Shown: piece by piece, positions 18,455-27,556 of the stretch
How the letters are laid out: each line of letters starts with the position of its first letter
Position numbering within the stretch: the first letter of the stretch is position 1
NCBI GenBank assembly: GCA_900079695.1
Contig: LT599022.1
Span: 3,865,359 to 3,929,358, forward strand
Direction of reading: 5' to 3'
Origin: an uncultured Alphaproteobacteria bacterium
GTDB taxonomy: Bacteria > Pseudomonadota > Alphaproteobacteria > Rhodospirillales > Rhodospirillaceae
DNA: 64,000 bases
Notes under the pieces: generated by a model
Database searches by the model: none
Told to the model about the DNA's origin: nothing
The model's input: only the letters and a program-made list of their open reading frames with translations
Translations under genes and position numbers: made by a program

Positions 18455-19885
18455 TCAGGCGCTGATATAGCGGTTGATCGAGCGGTCCAGCACGGTGGAG
18501 GAGATGATGATGGTGGCGATGTCCTGCTTGCGCTGGATCGAGCCGCGCTTGACCATCATCCGGTAGTCGTCGACGAGCCCGCGCAGCGCCGCGACGCCGT
18601 CCTTCCTCTGAAGGTGCTGCTCGAAGAACACCCGGCCGAGGCCCGGCTTGCCCCAGATGCCGTTCATGATGCCGACGATCTCGGGCACGGTCGGCCCGGC
18701 GTGTTCGTCGGGCTCGATCTCGGTGGAGAGTTCGAGGGCGGCGAGCGCGTCGGGGGTCATGTAGTCGAGATAGCGGTTACAGAAGGTCTTGAGGTGCTCG
18801 ATGATGTCCGAGCGCGCCGGGCCGGGCGGCATCTCTCGGATGTTGGCGAGGAGCTCGCCGAACGCCTTGATGGTGAACGCGGGCTGCTTGACCAGGGTGG
18901 GGAAGTCGGCCCCCAGCATGGTGCGGAACACTGCGATGTCGGTTTCGTGCTGGCGATCCTTGACGCTCGGGCGGCCGCGCTTGTTGAGCTCGTCGTTGAT
19001 CTTGTCGGTGACGTCGCGGATCTCCCACGCGCCGAGCGCGCGCACCGCCTCGGGGGTGCGCGCCAGCCGCAGTTCGAGGCCGAGATCGCGGATCTGCTCG
19101 GGCACCGTGAACGCCTGCGCGAAGGCGAGGAGGAACTGCGGGTCCCAGTCGAGGATCTCGGTCGCCGCCGGGCCGAACACGTCGCCGAGGGCGCGCGCCT
19201 GGAACGCCTTGACGTAGGTCAGCGCGTTGAGCCAGTCCGGGTCGGTCTGGTTGGTGAGGATCTGGCCGAAGCGGCTGCCGAGCTTGACCCTGAGTTCGCC
19301 GAGGGCGAGCGCGTTCATCCCCGCGAGGATGCGCAACCGCGGCAGCGCGTCGAGCGCGCGGGCCTCGCCCGGCAGGCGCGCGAGCGCCTCCTTGTTGGCG
19401 GCGAAGATCAGGCGGATCGCGCGGTCGATGTAGACCTGTTCGGCCTGCGCGACGGTGAGGCCGCACGCGCCCGCCACCACCGCGCGCTTGCCGGGGCTGA
19501 TCTTCTTGCCGTGGGGCGCGATCAGGGCGATCAGGTCGAGCTGCCAGGCGACCTCGAACACCTTGATGGTGCGTTCGATCGCCTTGTCGTCCTTGAGCGC
19601 CTGTTCGAGCGAAAGGTTGCCGATCAGCGTGCCCTCGGCGCCGAGGGCGGCGCCTTCGAGCTTCTGCAGGAAGGGGTAGATCTTCTTCACCGCGCGGTGC
19701 AGGCGGGTCTGCCGCCCGCCCTGCGAGCGCAGCGACAGCGAGCGCAGCGGCCGCCCGAGCCCGAACGGCAGCACGCGCACGAGGTCGGAATCGCCGTCCT
19801 GCACGCGGATCACCAGTTTGGTGCGGCCGGGTTTCTTCTCGGCTTCGGGCTTGGGCGCGGGCTTCTGCGCTGCGGGTTTGGCCAT
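18455..19885 (-). CDS. conserved-looking protein of unknown function, 476 residues
   Basis: I do not recognise a family. The first 20 residues are rich in Ala, Pro and Lys ('AKPAAQKPAPKPEAEKKPG') and probably unstructured. After them comes a soluble, mainly helical protein with no signal peptide, no membrane segment and few cysteines. Visible stretches include 'IYPFLQKLEGAALGAEGTLIGNLSLEQAL', 'GRPSVKDRQHETDIAVFRTMLGADFP' and a basic C-terminus ending 'DRSINRYISA'. Codon use matches the chromosome, so it looks like a native gene. It is convergent with mgtE (13 bases apart) and divergent from the CobC-like gene. No function should be read from context. Confidence 0.75.
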   Translation of the reverse strand: MAKPAAQKPAPKPEAEKKPGRTKLVIRVQDGDSDLVRVLPFGLGRPLRSLSLRSQGGRQTRLHRAVKKIYPFLQKLEGAALGAEGTLIGNLSLEQALKDDKAIERTIKVFEVAWQLDLIALIAPHGKKISPGKRAVVAGACGLTVAQAEQVYIDRAIRLIFAANKEALARLPGEARALDALPRLRILAGMNALALGELRVKLGSRFGQILTNQTDPDWLNALTYVKAFQARALGDVFGPAATEILDWDPQFLLAFAQAFTVPEQIRDLGLELRLARTPEAVRALGAWEIRDVTDKINDELNKRGRPSVKDRQHETDIAVFRTMLGADFPTLVKQPAFTIKAFGELLANIREMPPGPARSDIIEHLKTFCNRYLDYMTPDALAALELSTEIEPDEHAGPTVPEIVGIMNGIWGKPGLGRVFFEQHLQRKDGVAALRGLVDDYRMMVKRGSIQRKQDIATIIISSTVLDRSINRYISA

Positions 19886-20072
19886 TCGGCACCGGCCTCG
19901 GGATCAGACTCGAAATGCTGCGTGCGGCGACGGGAGCGGCGCACGGCGATTGCCCGACTGTGCCCAAGGTTCCCCCCGAAATCAAGCTTTCCTCCCATCC
20001 GACGGGCTTGTTTCGCCGCGCGGGCTTGCTCTATGGTGGCGCGTTCGAACATCCCACCAGGAGCTGCGTTCC

Positions 20073-21104
20073 GTGATCCTCGATTCCCTGCCGATCCACG
20101 GCGGCGATCTCGCCGCCGCTTCCGCCCGTTACGGCGTGCCGCGCGCGGATTGGCTGGACCTTTCCACCGGCATCAATCCCAACCCCTATCCGCGTCTCGA
20201 TGTGCCGGACGCGGCGTGGCGGGCGCTGCCGGACGCGGCTCTCGGCGACGCGCTCGCCGAGGCCGCGCGGGTGGGCTACGGCGTCGCCGCGCGGGCGAAG
20301 ATCGTCGCCGCCTCGGGCACCCAGGCGCTGATCCAGTGGCTGCCGCGGCTGGTGGTGGCGCACGACGTGGCGGTGGTGTCGCCGACCTACGGCGAGCACG
20401 CCGCGGCGTGGGCGGCGGTGGGGGCGAAGGTGCGCGAGGTGGCGCGGATCGAGGACGGCGACGACGCCGACGTGCTGGTGGTGGTGAACCCCAACAATCC
20501 CGACGGCCGCGCCTACGAACCCCTCGACCTGCTGCGCCGCGCCGAGGAACGCGCCCGCGACGGCCGCCTGATCGTCGTCGACGAGGCGTTCGCCGACGTC
20601 ACGCCGGACATCTCGCTGGCCGCCAAGGCCGGGGCCGACGGCCTGATCGTGCTGCGCTCGTTCGGCAAGTTCTTCGGCCTCGCCGGGGTGCGGCTCGGCT
20701 TCGCGCTGTGTCCGCCGGGATGCGGCGCGCGGCTCGCCGCGGCGATGGGGCCGTGGGCGGTCTCCGGCCCGGCGGCGGCGATCGGCGCGCGGGCGCTCGC
20801 CGATGCCGGATGGATCGCCGCGACGCGGCGCGAGCTCGGCGCGATGGCGGCGCGCATGGACGCGCTGCTGGCCGAGGTGGGCCTCGCGGTGATCGGCGGA
20901 ACAGATTTATTCAGACTGACACACTTCGATGCAGTCCTCCCGGTCTATCATGGCCTCGCCAAGCGCGGAGTGCTGACCCGGGCCTTCGCCGCGCGGCCGG
21001 GCTGGTTGCGTTTCGGCCTCCCGGCGGATACCGCGGCGTTCGAGCGGTTCGCGACTGCCCTGCGCGCGGCGGTGGCCGAAGCCGCCGATTCCGACCCGGG
21101 CTGA
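20073..21104 (+). CDS. cobC: CobC-like threonine-phosphate decarboxylase / class I aminotransferase
   Basis: PLP-dependent fold-type I enzyme resembling L-threonine-O-3-phosphate decarboxylase, which makes the aminopropanol phosphate arm of cobalamin. The GTG start at 20073 follows AGGAG by nine bases; 343 residues. 'HGGDLAAASARYGVP', 'DLSTGINPNPYP' and 'ASGTQALIQWLPRL' match the CobC/CobD subgroup. 'VLRSFGKFFGLAGVRLGFAL' contains the PLP-binding lysine. No other cobalamin gene or cobalamin riboswitch is visible nearby, so a histidinol-phosphate aminotransferase paralogue is the alternative. Confidence 0.85.
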   Translation: MILDSLPIHGGDLAAASARYGVPRADWLDLSTGINPNPYPRLDVPDAAWRALPDAALGDALAEAARVGYGVAARAKIVAASGTQALIQWLPRLVVAHDVAVVSPTYGEHAAAWAAVGAKVREVARIEDGDDADVLVVVNPNNPDGRAYEPLDLLRRAEERARDGRLIVVDEAFADVTPDISLAAKAGADGLIVLRSFGKFFGLAGVRLGFALCPPGCGARLAAAMGPWAVSGPAAAIGARALADAGWIAATRRELGAMAARMDALLAEVGLAVIGGTDLFRLTHFDAVLPVYHGLAKRGVLTRAFAARPGWLRFGLPADTAAFERFATALRAAVAEAADSDPG

Positions 21105-21153
21105 CGGACTCCCCGTCCGGCCCGACAGGACGGCCGGAAACAGGGGATTGCCG

Positions 21154-21483
21154 ATGAACGCATGGATGATCGGACTGAGCTACGCGGGCGGCGCCGTCGC
21201 CTGTTCCGCGTGGGCGCGCGAGTGGGCGCGCCGCAAGGGGCTCAACGCCAGGGCCTGGGGCGCCGCCGGATGGGCCGCCGGGCCGTTCGCGGTGGCCGCG
21301 GTGGGGCTCGCCCGCCCGCATGCGGCGCTCTGCCCGCACTGCCTCCAGCCGATGCGCTTCGAGCAGCGCTGGTGCCCGACCTGCCGCGCGCAGGATACCT
21401 TCGTGCCCGACCTCCCGGGACGCGAGGCCGCGCCCGCCGGGGCGGATCTCGACTACGACGGCCTCGAACCCGCCGCCGCCTGA
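21154..21483 (+). CDS. small protein with hydrophobic N-terminus and zinc-ribbon-like CxxC pairs
   Basis: A 109-residue product of unknown role. Residues 1-50 are mostly hydrophobic, with a basic patch 'REWARRKG', suggesting one or two membrane segments. A rubredoxin-like zinc knuckle follows, 'CPHC' and 'CPTC' 17 residues on. The C-terminus is acidic. ATG at 21154 is preferred over a TTG two codons upstream. Its 3' end overlaps the convergent adenylate-forming gene by 31 bases. Confidence 0.7.
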   Translation: MNAWMIGLSYAGGAVACSAWAREWARRKGLNARAWGAAGWAAGPFAVAAVGLARPHAALCPHCLQPMRFEQRWCPTCRAQDTFVPDLPGREAAPAGADLDYDGLEPAAA

Positions 21484-23111
21484 TCCAGGCGATCGCGCAG
21501 CCGGGCGCGATGCGCCCGGCCCTCGTCGGTGCGGGGAATCGCCTCGACGAACGCGAGCCGCCGCGGCAGCGCGTAGGGCGCGAGAGTCTTCGCCGCCTCG
21601 GCGAGGATGTCGGCGGCGAGGAGAGCCTCCGCCGCCGCGTCGCCCTTCGGCACGCCGGGCTTGAGTTCCACCGCCGCGATCACGCCGTCGCCCTCCGCCA
21701 GCGCCGCCGCGGCCGCCACCATGCGATGGCGCGCCAGCACTCGCTCGACGTCGTCGGGCAGGAATCCCGCGGGTCCGTAAGGCAGCACGTCGTCGGCCTT
21801 GGCGACGAAGGCGAGATCGCCGTCCTCGGTGGCGGTGACGAGGTCGTCGGCGAGCAGCCAGCGGCCGACGTATTTCCGCCGCGCCCAGCGCGCCACCGCC
21901 CGCGGCGCCCCCTCGCACCCGAGGCAGAGTCCCGGGTGATCCTGCATCACCGCCAGCCGTCCGACCGCGCCCGCCGCGAGCGGCGCGCCGTCGCCGTCCA
22001 CCACCGCGGCGGCGACGCCGGGCACCGCGCGGCCGAGCCCCGCCGCATCGGCGCAGGCGTACCAGCTCGGATGACTGGCGGCGACCGGCCCGGTTTCGGC
22101 TTCGCCGTAGATCCGGCCGAGCGGCGCGCCGAGTTCGTCGCGGCACCACGCTTCCGCATCCGCCGCCGGGCGTCCGCCGATGCAGGCGGCGGCGCGCAGG
22201 GCGAAGGCGTAGTGGTCGCGCGGCTCGGGGAACAGCCGCATCCCCGCGATCGCCGAGGGGGTGAAGAGCGCGAGACGGACGCCGTGGCGGGCGATCCGCG
22301 CGATCCGGTCTTCGGCCTCCGCCGGGGTTTCGGGCGCGCCCATCGCCAGCACCGGCACTCCCAGCAGCCACGGCCCGAACAGGCCGGAGATCAGCCCCGC
22401 CGGATGCGACGGCCGCAGCGCGGGCCAGATCAGGTCGCCGGGGCGCGGCACGCCCTCGAACACCATTTCGAGGGCGGGGAGGTGGCCGAGCACGGCACGG
22501 TGGGCGTGGCGGATCGCCTTCGGCGTACCGGTGCGGCCCTGGCTGAAGATCAGAAACGCGGAGTCGTCCGCACGGGTGGCGACCCCCACCGCGGCGTCGG
22601 CCTGCAGCGGCAGACTCCAGAAATCGCGCACGTCGTCGGGGGCGTTCACGCACACCAGGGCGGCGCTCGGCGGCGCGGCGGCGCGGGCGGCGGCGAGGCT
22701 CGCGGCATCGGCGACGATCAGGCGCGGCCGCGCCGCGCGCATCGCCCGGGCGAGGTCCTCGGGCGTCCAGGCGGCGTCCATCGCGGCGATCGTCGCCCCG
22801 GCCTTGAGCGCGGCGAGGGCGGTGAGCGCCGCCTCCGCGCCCTGCGGCAGCAGCATCGCCACGGCGGTGCCGGGTTCGACCATGAGGTTGGCGAAGGCGG
22901 CGGCGAGGGCGTCGGAGAGGCGCTTCAGCTCGCCGTAGGAGAAGTGGGCGACGCCCCCGGCCGGACCGCGCGCGATCAGCGCGGTGCGGTCCGGGTCGGC
23001 GCCCGGGCGGCACTGGCGGTCGAGGCTGTCGGCGGCGGCGTTGAACGCTTCCGGCACGTGCCAGCGGAAGGCGCGCCGCGCATCCTCGTAGGAGCGGAGG
23101 TTGGGGAGCAT
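21453..23111 (-). CDS. AMP-binding adenylate-forming enzyme (acyl-CoA synthetase-like)
   Basis: ANL-superfamily protein of 552 residues that should activate a carboxylic acid as an acyl-adenylate. The P-loop reads 'FLIFSQGRTGTPKAIRH', with the invariant Thr-Pro-Lys, but the usual Ser-Gly-Thr-Thr part is altered. 'GRIYGEAETGPVA' is the A5 motif (YGxTE in the family, here YGEAE). 'GRWLLADDLVTATEDGDLAFVAKADDVL' covers the hinge and A8 region. The C-terminal lysine segment reads 'EAIPRTDEGRAHRARLRD', where the usual PRTxxGKxxR has Arg in place of the catalytic Lys. The substitutions make the acid substrate, or even activity, uncertain. It is 10 bases downstream of the GH114-like gene, apparently one operon. 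Confidence 0.82.
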   Translation of the reverse strand: MLPNLRSYEDARRAFRWHVPEAFNAAADSLDRQCRPGADPDRTALIARGPAGGVAHFSYGELKRLSDALAAAFANLMVEPGTAVAMLLPQGAEAALTALAALKAGATIAAMDAAWTPEDLARAMRAARPRLIVADAASLAAARAAAPPSAALVCVNAPDDVRDFWSLPLQADAAVGVATRADDSAFLIFSQGRTGTPKAIRHAHRAVLGHLPALEMVFEGVPRPGDLIWPALRPSHPAGLISGLFGPWLLGVPVLAMGAPETPAEAEDRIARIARHGVRLALFTPSAIAGMRLFPEPRDHYAFALRAAACIGGRPAADAEAWCRDELGAPLGRIYGEAETGPVAASHPSWYACADAAGLGRAVPGVAAAVVDGDGAPLAAGAVGRLAVMQDHPGLCLGCEGAPRAVARWARRKYVGRWLLADDLVTATEDGDLAFVAKADDVLPYGPAGFLPDDVERVLARHRMVAAAAALAEGDGVIAAVELKPGVPKGDAAAEALLAADILAEAAKTLAPYALPRRLAFVEAIPRTDEGRAHRARLRDRLDQAAAGSRPS

Positions 23112-23121
23112 GCCGCCCTCC

Positions 23122-24270
23122 CTATTCCAGAATCACTTCGTATTCCAGGCGGTCGGCGGCTTCGAGTCCTTCGAGCAGCACGCCGTCGAAGCCGAGATCC
23201 ATCAGGCCGACGAAATATTGGCCGAGGATGTCCTTCCAGTCCTTCAGCCAGTAGTTGGCGAGCGCGCCGTTGGAATGGTCGCGCAGCGGCTCGCGCAGGA
23301 TCGGCGTCTCGCCGATCCGCCACTCGCGCTTCCAGTAGTAGCGGTCGTCGCGCGCGGCGGTGAGGTCGATCTCCGCCAGCACCAAGCGGCGCGGCCCCAT
23401 GAACTTGTATTTGAGGCCGGTGACGTCGGCCTTGGTGAGCGGCTGGTCGGCGGCATAGAAGGCGTCGACGATCAGCAGGTCGGCGTTCGACTTCATCGCG
23501 GCGGCGAGCCAGTCGGCCTTCGAACCGTAGGCGCGCGGGCTCCGCAGCCAGTAGGCGTTGCGCGCGTCGGCGAGGACGGCGACGCCGTCGGAGTTCTCGT
23601 AGGGCGGGCGCTCGGAGGGCAGGCGTTTCGGCGCGTCCGGCGCGCCGATCGCGGCGACGCTCAACGCCTTGGCGGCGCGGCCCTTGCGCGCCAGCTCGTA
23701 ATGCGAAAGGGCGCAGCGGTCGAGACTGAGGATCGGCGTGCCCGCCGCGCGGATCGCCTTGATCTGCGCCTCGCGCGCCGCCTCGGCCTTGAGTTGCGCC
23801 GGGGTCGGCTGCGGGGCGTCGGGCTGGGGCTTCGGCTTCGGGCAGTTGAGGTCGTCGAGCGCCACCGCGTCGAGGTCGCGCAGGATGCGGCGGAACGGCG
23901 CGCCGGGCGCGGTGTCGGGGATCGGGTTGCGATCCTCGGCCTTGGGGTCGACGAGGCTCTGGCGCTGGATCTCCCAGTTGCTCGTCGCCATCAGGCCGAG
24001 CGGGTTGCGGCCGACGATCACGAACTTCGGGTCGCGCGCCTCGGCATATTGCGCGAGGCCCTCCACCAGCTTGCGCAGCTCCTCGCGGAACTGCGGCACC
24101 TCCCACGCCTTCGGCGGCTTGGCGTCGGGGGCGGGGGGCAGCAGAAAGCGCGGGTCCTCCTGCGCCGCGGCGGGCGCGGCGAACGCGAGGGCGACGAGGG
24201 CGATGGCGAGGCGCGAAAACGGCAACGGGATTCTCTCCGCCGGACGGGGGAACGGCTCGTTCGAAACCAT
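23122..24270 (-). CDS. exported GH114/TM1410-like TIM-barrel protein
   Basis: A 382-residue protein with an N-terminal hydrophobic stretch and a likely signal cleavage at 'AFAAPAAAQ' (about residue 36). The C-terminal half resembles the TM1410/endo-alpha-1,4-polygalactosaminidase-like (GH114) barrel: 'RNAYWLRSPRA', 'NADLLIVDAFYA', 'YYWKREWRIG', and near the end 'LMDLGFDGVLLEGLEAADRLEYEV', which matches the family's terminal 'GFDGVxLD' motif except that the usual Asp is Glu. A low-complexity Pro/Lys linker lies around residues 145-165. It is upstream of the adenylate-forming gene and divergent from mipZ. Family call is by motif recall, not search. Confidence 0.65.
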   Translation of the reverse strand: MVSNEPFPRPAERIPLPFSRLAIALVALAFAAPAAAQEDPRFLLPPAPDAKPPKAWEVPQFREELRKLVEGLAQYAEARDPKFVIVGRNPLGLMATSNWEIQRQSLVDPKAEDRNPIPDTAPGAPFRRILRDLDAVALDDLNCPKPKPQPDAPQPTPAQLKAEAAREAQIKAIRAAGTPILSLDRCALSHYELARKGRAAKALSVAAIGAPDAPKRLPSERPPYENSDGVAVLADARNAYWLRSPRAYGSKADWLAAAMKSNADLLIVDAFYAADQPLTKADVTGLKYKFMGPRRLVLAEIDLTAARDDRYYWKREWRIGETPILREPLRDHSNGALANYWLKDWKDILGQYFVGLMDLGFDGVLLEGLEAADRLEYEVILE

Positions 24271-24386
24271 AGTCGCGCAGGCTTAACAAAGCGATAAGAA
24301 CCGCCGCGCAACGGTTGCGGAGAGGGCGGAAATCCGGCTACCTTGAGGCCGCGCCCGGCGGTTCGGGCGGTCTGTTGGGGACAATC

Positions 24387-25184
24387 TTGAACGACGCACG
24401 CAATCCCGCCCACGTGGTGGTGCTCGGCAACGAGAAGGGCGGCACCGGCAAGTCGACGATCGCCATGCACATGGCGGTGGCGTTCGCCAACGCCGGCGGC
24501 CGGGTCGGGGTGATCGACCTCGACGTCCGCCAGAAATCGGTGTCCCGCTACATCGAGAACCGCCGCGCCACCGCCGAGCGCGACGGTCTCGCGCTTCCCG
24601 CGCCGACCGTCTACGAACTCGCCGCCGAGACCGTCGAGGCGCTCGCCGAGGCCGCCGCGCGGGCGATCCGCGAGCAGGACCTGCTGATCGTCGACACCCC
24701 CGGCGCCGCCACCGAGCTGTCGCGCGCCGGGCACGTCTTCGCCGATACCCTGGTGACGCCGCTCAACGACAGCTTCATCGACCTCGACGTGCTCGGCCGC
24801 GTCGAGCCCGAGACCTACAAGGTGCTGCGCCCGAGCCACTATGCCGAACTGGTGTGGGAGACGCGCAAGGAGCGCGCCCGCGTCGGGCGTTCGCCGTTGC
24901 GCTGGTTCGTGCTGCGCAACCGCCTTTCGCACGTCGACGCGCGCAACAAGCGGGCGATGGAGGAGGCGATCGCGGCGCTGGCGCAGCGCGTCGGCTTCGT
25001 GCCGGTGGCGGGCCTGGGCGAGCGCGTGATCTACCGCGAACTGTTCCTCAACGGCCTGACGCTGCTCGACATCCGCACCCCCGGTGTTGGAATCGACCTG
25101 TCGGTTTCCCATGTTGCTGCGCGACAGGAACTTCGGGCTCTTTTCAACGCCGTCGGCTTTACCGATATCATTCCGGGAGCCTGA
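24387..25184 (+). CDS. mipZ: MipZ division-plane positioning ATPase
   Basis: ParA/MinD-type ATPase that forms a bipolar gradient with ParB and keeps FtsZ away from the poles in alphaproteobacteria. The TTG start at 24387 with GGGGACA upstream gives 265 residues, beginning just before the first strand. The deviant Walker A 'GNEKGGTGKSTIAMHMA' is at about residue 14. 'VIDLDVRQKSVSRYIENR', 'LLIVDTPGAATELSR' and 'NDSFIDLDVLG' are characteristic of MipZ rather than generic ParA. It is divergent from the GH114-like gene. Confidence 0.95.
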   Translation: MNDARNPAHVVVLGNEKGGTGKSTIAMHMAVAFANAGGRVGVIDLDVRQKSVSRYIENRRATAERDGLALPAPTVYELAAETVEALAEAAARAIREQDLLIVDTPGAATELSRAGHVFADTLVTPLNDSFIDLDVLGRVEPETYKVLRPSHYAELVWETRKERARVGRSPLRWFVLRNRLSHVDARNKRAMEEAIAALAQRVGFVPVAGLGERVIYRELFLNGLTLLDIRTPGVGIDLSVSHVAARQELRALFNAVGFTDIIPGA

Positions 25185-25311
25185 CGCTCCGCTTTCGCAA
25201 TCGTGCCGGGCGGCTCTGGACAATGCCCCGCCGCCGGGCGATAAACCCGCTACCCCGTTCAAACCCCGCCGCATTCGGCGGGATCCTGCAACCCGCGTCT
25301 GGAGGAGATCC

Positions 25312-26184
25312 ATGGGTCATCGCGTTCGCAAGGCAGTGTTTCCGGTCGGCGGTCTGGGGACGCGCTTCCTCCCCGCCACCAAGGCGATGCCCAAGGAAAT
25401 GCTGACGGTGGTCGACAAGCCGTTGATCCAGTACGCGGTCGAGGAAGCCGCCGCGGCGGGCTGCGAGCACTTCATCTTCGTCACCTCGCGCGGCAAGGGC
25501 GCGCTCGAAGACCACTTCGACGCCGCGCCCGAACTCGAACGCCAGCTCGAGGAGAAGCACAAGGACGAAGCCCTCGACGCGGTGCGCAACTATCTGCCGA
25601 AGACCGGCCGGATCAGCTACACCCGCCAGACCAACCCGCTCGGCCTCGGCCACGCGGTGTGGTGCGCGCGCCATCTCGTCGGCGACGAGGCGTTCGCGGT
25701 GCTGCTGCCCGACGACCTGATCCTGTCCGACGTGCCCTGCCTCGCGCAGATGACGGCGGTGTACGAGAACGTCCGCGGCCACCTCGTCGCCTCCGAGGAC
25801 GTGCCGCGCGCGCACACCTCGCGCTACGGCATTCTCGACGTCGAGAGCGACGACGGCGTGCTCGCCAAGGCCAAGGGCCTGGTGGAGAAACCGAAGCCCG
25901 AGGTCGCGCCGTCGACGCTGTCGATCATCGGCCGTTATATCCTCGATCCGGTGGTGTTCCAGCCGCTCGACAAGCAGATGCGCGGCGCGGGCAACGAAAT
26001 CCAGCTCACCGACGCGATGGCGGCGACTCTCGACCGCGTGTCCTTCCACGGTTTCCGGTTCACCGGCACGCGCTACGACTGCGGCGACAAGGTCGGCTTC
26101 ATCGCGGCCAACGCGGCGTTCGCGCTGCACCGGCCGGACATGGCGGAGCCGGTCCGCGCCGCGCTCGCCGCGCTGCTGAAATAA
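25312..26184 (+). CDS. galU: UTP-glucose-1-phosphate uridylyltransferase
   Basis: Makes UDP-glucose from glucose-1-phosphate and UTP. The 290-residue protein starts at 25312 after GGAGGAGA. 'KAVFPVGGLGTRFLPATKAMPKEML' is the nucleotide-binding signature, with 'NPLGLGHAVWCAR', 'LLPDDLIL' and 'VEKPKPEVAPS' in order. It is followed 22 bases later by ugd and then a phosphohexomutase, a coherent module for UDP-glucuronate and related precursors of surface polysaccharides. Confidence 0.96.
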   Translation: MGHRVRKAVFPVGGLGTRFLPATKAMPKEMLTVVDKPLIQYAVEEAAAAGCEHFIFVTSRGKGALEDHFDAAPELERQLEEKHKDEALDAVRNYLPKTGRISYTRQTNPLGLGHAVWCARHLVGDEAFAVLLPDDLILSDVPCLAQMTAVYENVRGHLVASEDVPRAHTSRYGILDVESDDGVLAKAKGLVEKPKPEVAPSTLSIIGRYILDPVVFQPLDKQMRGAGNEIQLTDAMAATLDRVSFHGFRFTGTRYDCGDKVGFIAANAAFALHRPDMAEPVRAALAALLK

Positions 26185-26206
26185 TCCAGTTCAAGGGGGT
26201 ATCGAG

Positions 26207-27556
26207 ATGCGGATTGCGATGATCGGGACGGGATACGTCGGCTTGGTGTCCGGCACCTGTTTCTCCGAATTCGGCGTCGACGTGGTGTGCGTCGACAAGG
26301 ACGCGGGCAAGATCGAGCGTCTCAAGAACGGCGAGATCCCGATCTACGAGCCGGGGCTCGACGCGCTCGTCGCCTCCAACGTCAAGGCCGGGCGGCTGTC
26401 GTTCTCGACCGACCTCGCCGCCTCGGTGAAGGGGGCGGACGCGGTGTTCATCGCCGTCGGCACGCCGTCGCGCCGCGGCGACGGACACGCCGACCTCTCC
26501 TACGTCTACGCCGCCGCCGAGGAGATCGCCCAGGCGCTCGACGGCTACGCGGTGGTGGTGACCAAGTCGACGGTGCCGGTGGGCACCGGCCGCGAGGTCG
26601 AGGCGATCATCCGCAAGGTGCGCCCGGAGGTGGACGTGGTCTCCAACCCCGAGTTCCTGCGCGAGGGCTCGGCGATCAACGACTTCATGCGTCCGGACCG
26701 GGTCGTCATCGGCACCGATTCCGAGCGCGCGCGCGAGGTGATGCGCCAGCTCTACCGCGTGCTCTACCTGATCGAGACGCCGATCGTCTTCACCAACCGC
26801 GAAACCTCGGAACTGATCAAGTACGCGGGCAACGCCTTCCTGGCGATGAAGATCACCTTCATCAACGAGATCGCCGATCTGTGCGAGGCGGTGGGCGCGA
26901 ACGTTCACGACGTCGCCCGCGGCATCGGCCTCGACGGCCGCATCGGCCGCAAGTTCCTGCACGCCGGGCCGGGATACGGCGGGTCGTGCTTCCCCAAGGA
27001 CACCCTCGCCCTGGTGCGCACCGCGCGCGACCACGGCGCGCCGGTGCGCCTGATCGAGACCACCGTCGAGGTCAACGACGCGCGCAAGCGGGCGCTGGCG
27101 GATCGCGTCGCCGCGGCGGTCGGCGGCAGCCTCGCGGGCAAGCGCATCGCGGTGCTCGGCCTCACCTTCAAGCCCAACACCGACGACATGCGCGACAGCC
27201 CGAGCCTCGATCTCGTGCCCGGGCTGATCGAGGCGGGGGCGCAGGTGTCGGCGTTCGATCCCGAAGGGATGACCGAGGCGAAGAAGGTGCTGCCCGCGGC
27301 GGTGACCTATGCCGACGACGTCTACGCCACCATGGAGGGGGCCCACGCGCTGGTGGTGATCACCGAGTGGAACGCCTTCCGCAGCCTCGACCTCGACCGG
27401 GTGAAGGCCCTGATGGCCGCGCCGGTGGTGGTGGACCTGCGCAACATCTACGATCCCAAGGCGATGGCGGAGCAGGGCTTCGCGTACAGCGGCATCGGGC
27501 GTCCGTCGGCGGCGCCGTCGCTGCGCCCGATCGGGGCCGCCGAGAGGGCGGGTTGA
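26207..27556 (+). CDS. ugd: UDP-glucose 6-dehydrogenase
   Basis: Oxidises UDP-glucose to UDP-glucuronate with two NAD+. The 449-residue protein has an N-terminal Rossmann domain ('MIGTGYVGLVSGTCFSEFG'), the middle dimerisation helix ('NPEFLREGSAINDF', 'ETSELIKYAGNAFLAMKITFINEIADLC'), and the catalytic cysteine in 'GPGYGGSCFPKDT'. The C-terminal UDP-binding domain contains 'LGLTFKPNTDDMRDSPS'. Its stop overlaps the start of the next gene. Confidence 0.96.
   Translation: MRIAMIGTGYVGLVSGTCFSEFGVDVVCVDKDAGKIERLKNGEIPIYEPGLDALVASNVKAGRLSFSTDLAASVKGADAVFIAVGTPSRRGDGHADLSYVYAAAEEIAQALDGYAVVVTKSTVPVGTGREVEAIIRKVRPEVDVVSNPEFLREGSAINDFMRPDRVVIGTDSERAREVMRQLYRVLYLIETPIVFTNRETSELIKYAGNAFLAMKITFINEIADLCEAVGANVHDVARGIGLDGRIGRKFLHAGPGYGGSCFPKDTLALVRTARDHGAPVRLIETTVEVNDARKRALADRVAAAVGGSLAGKRIAVLGLTFKPNTDDMRDSPSLDLVPGLIEAGAQVSAFDPEGMTEAKKVLPAAVTYADDVYATMEGAHALVVITEWNAFRSLDLDRVKALMAAPVVVDLRNIYDPKAMAEQGFAYSGIGRPSAAPSLRPIGAAERAG

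Noticed and set aside
19886..20072. Cobalamin riboswitch before the CobC-like gene
   Set aside because: I could not find the conserved B12-box or core helices in this 187-base region.
26287..27552. Upstream extension of the phosphohexomutase frame across ugd
   Set aside because: The extension lies in the wrong frame of a clearly coding gene; the TTG at 27553 is the sensible start.
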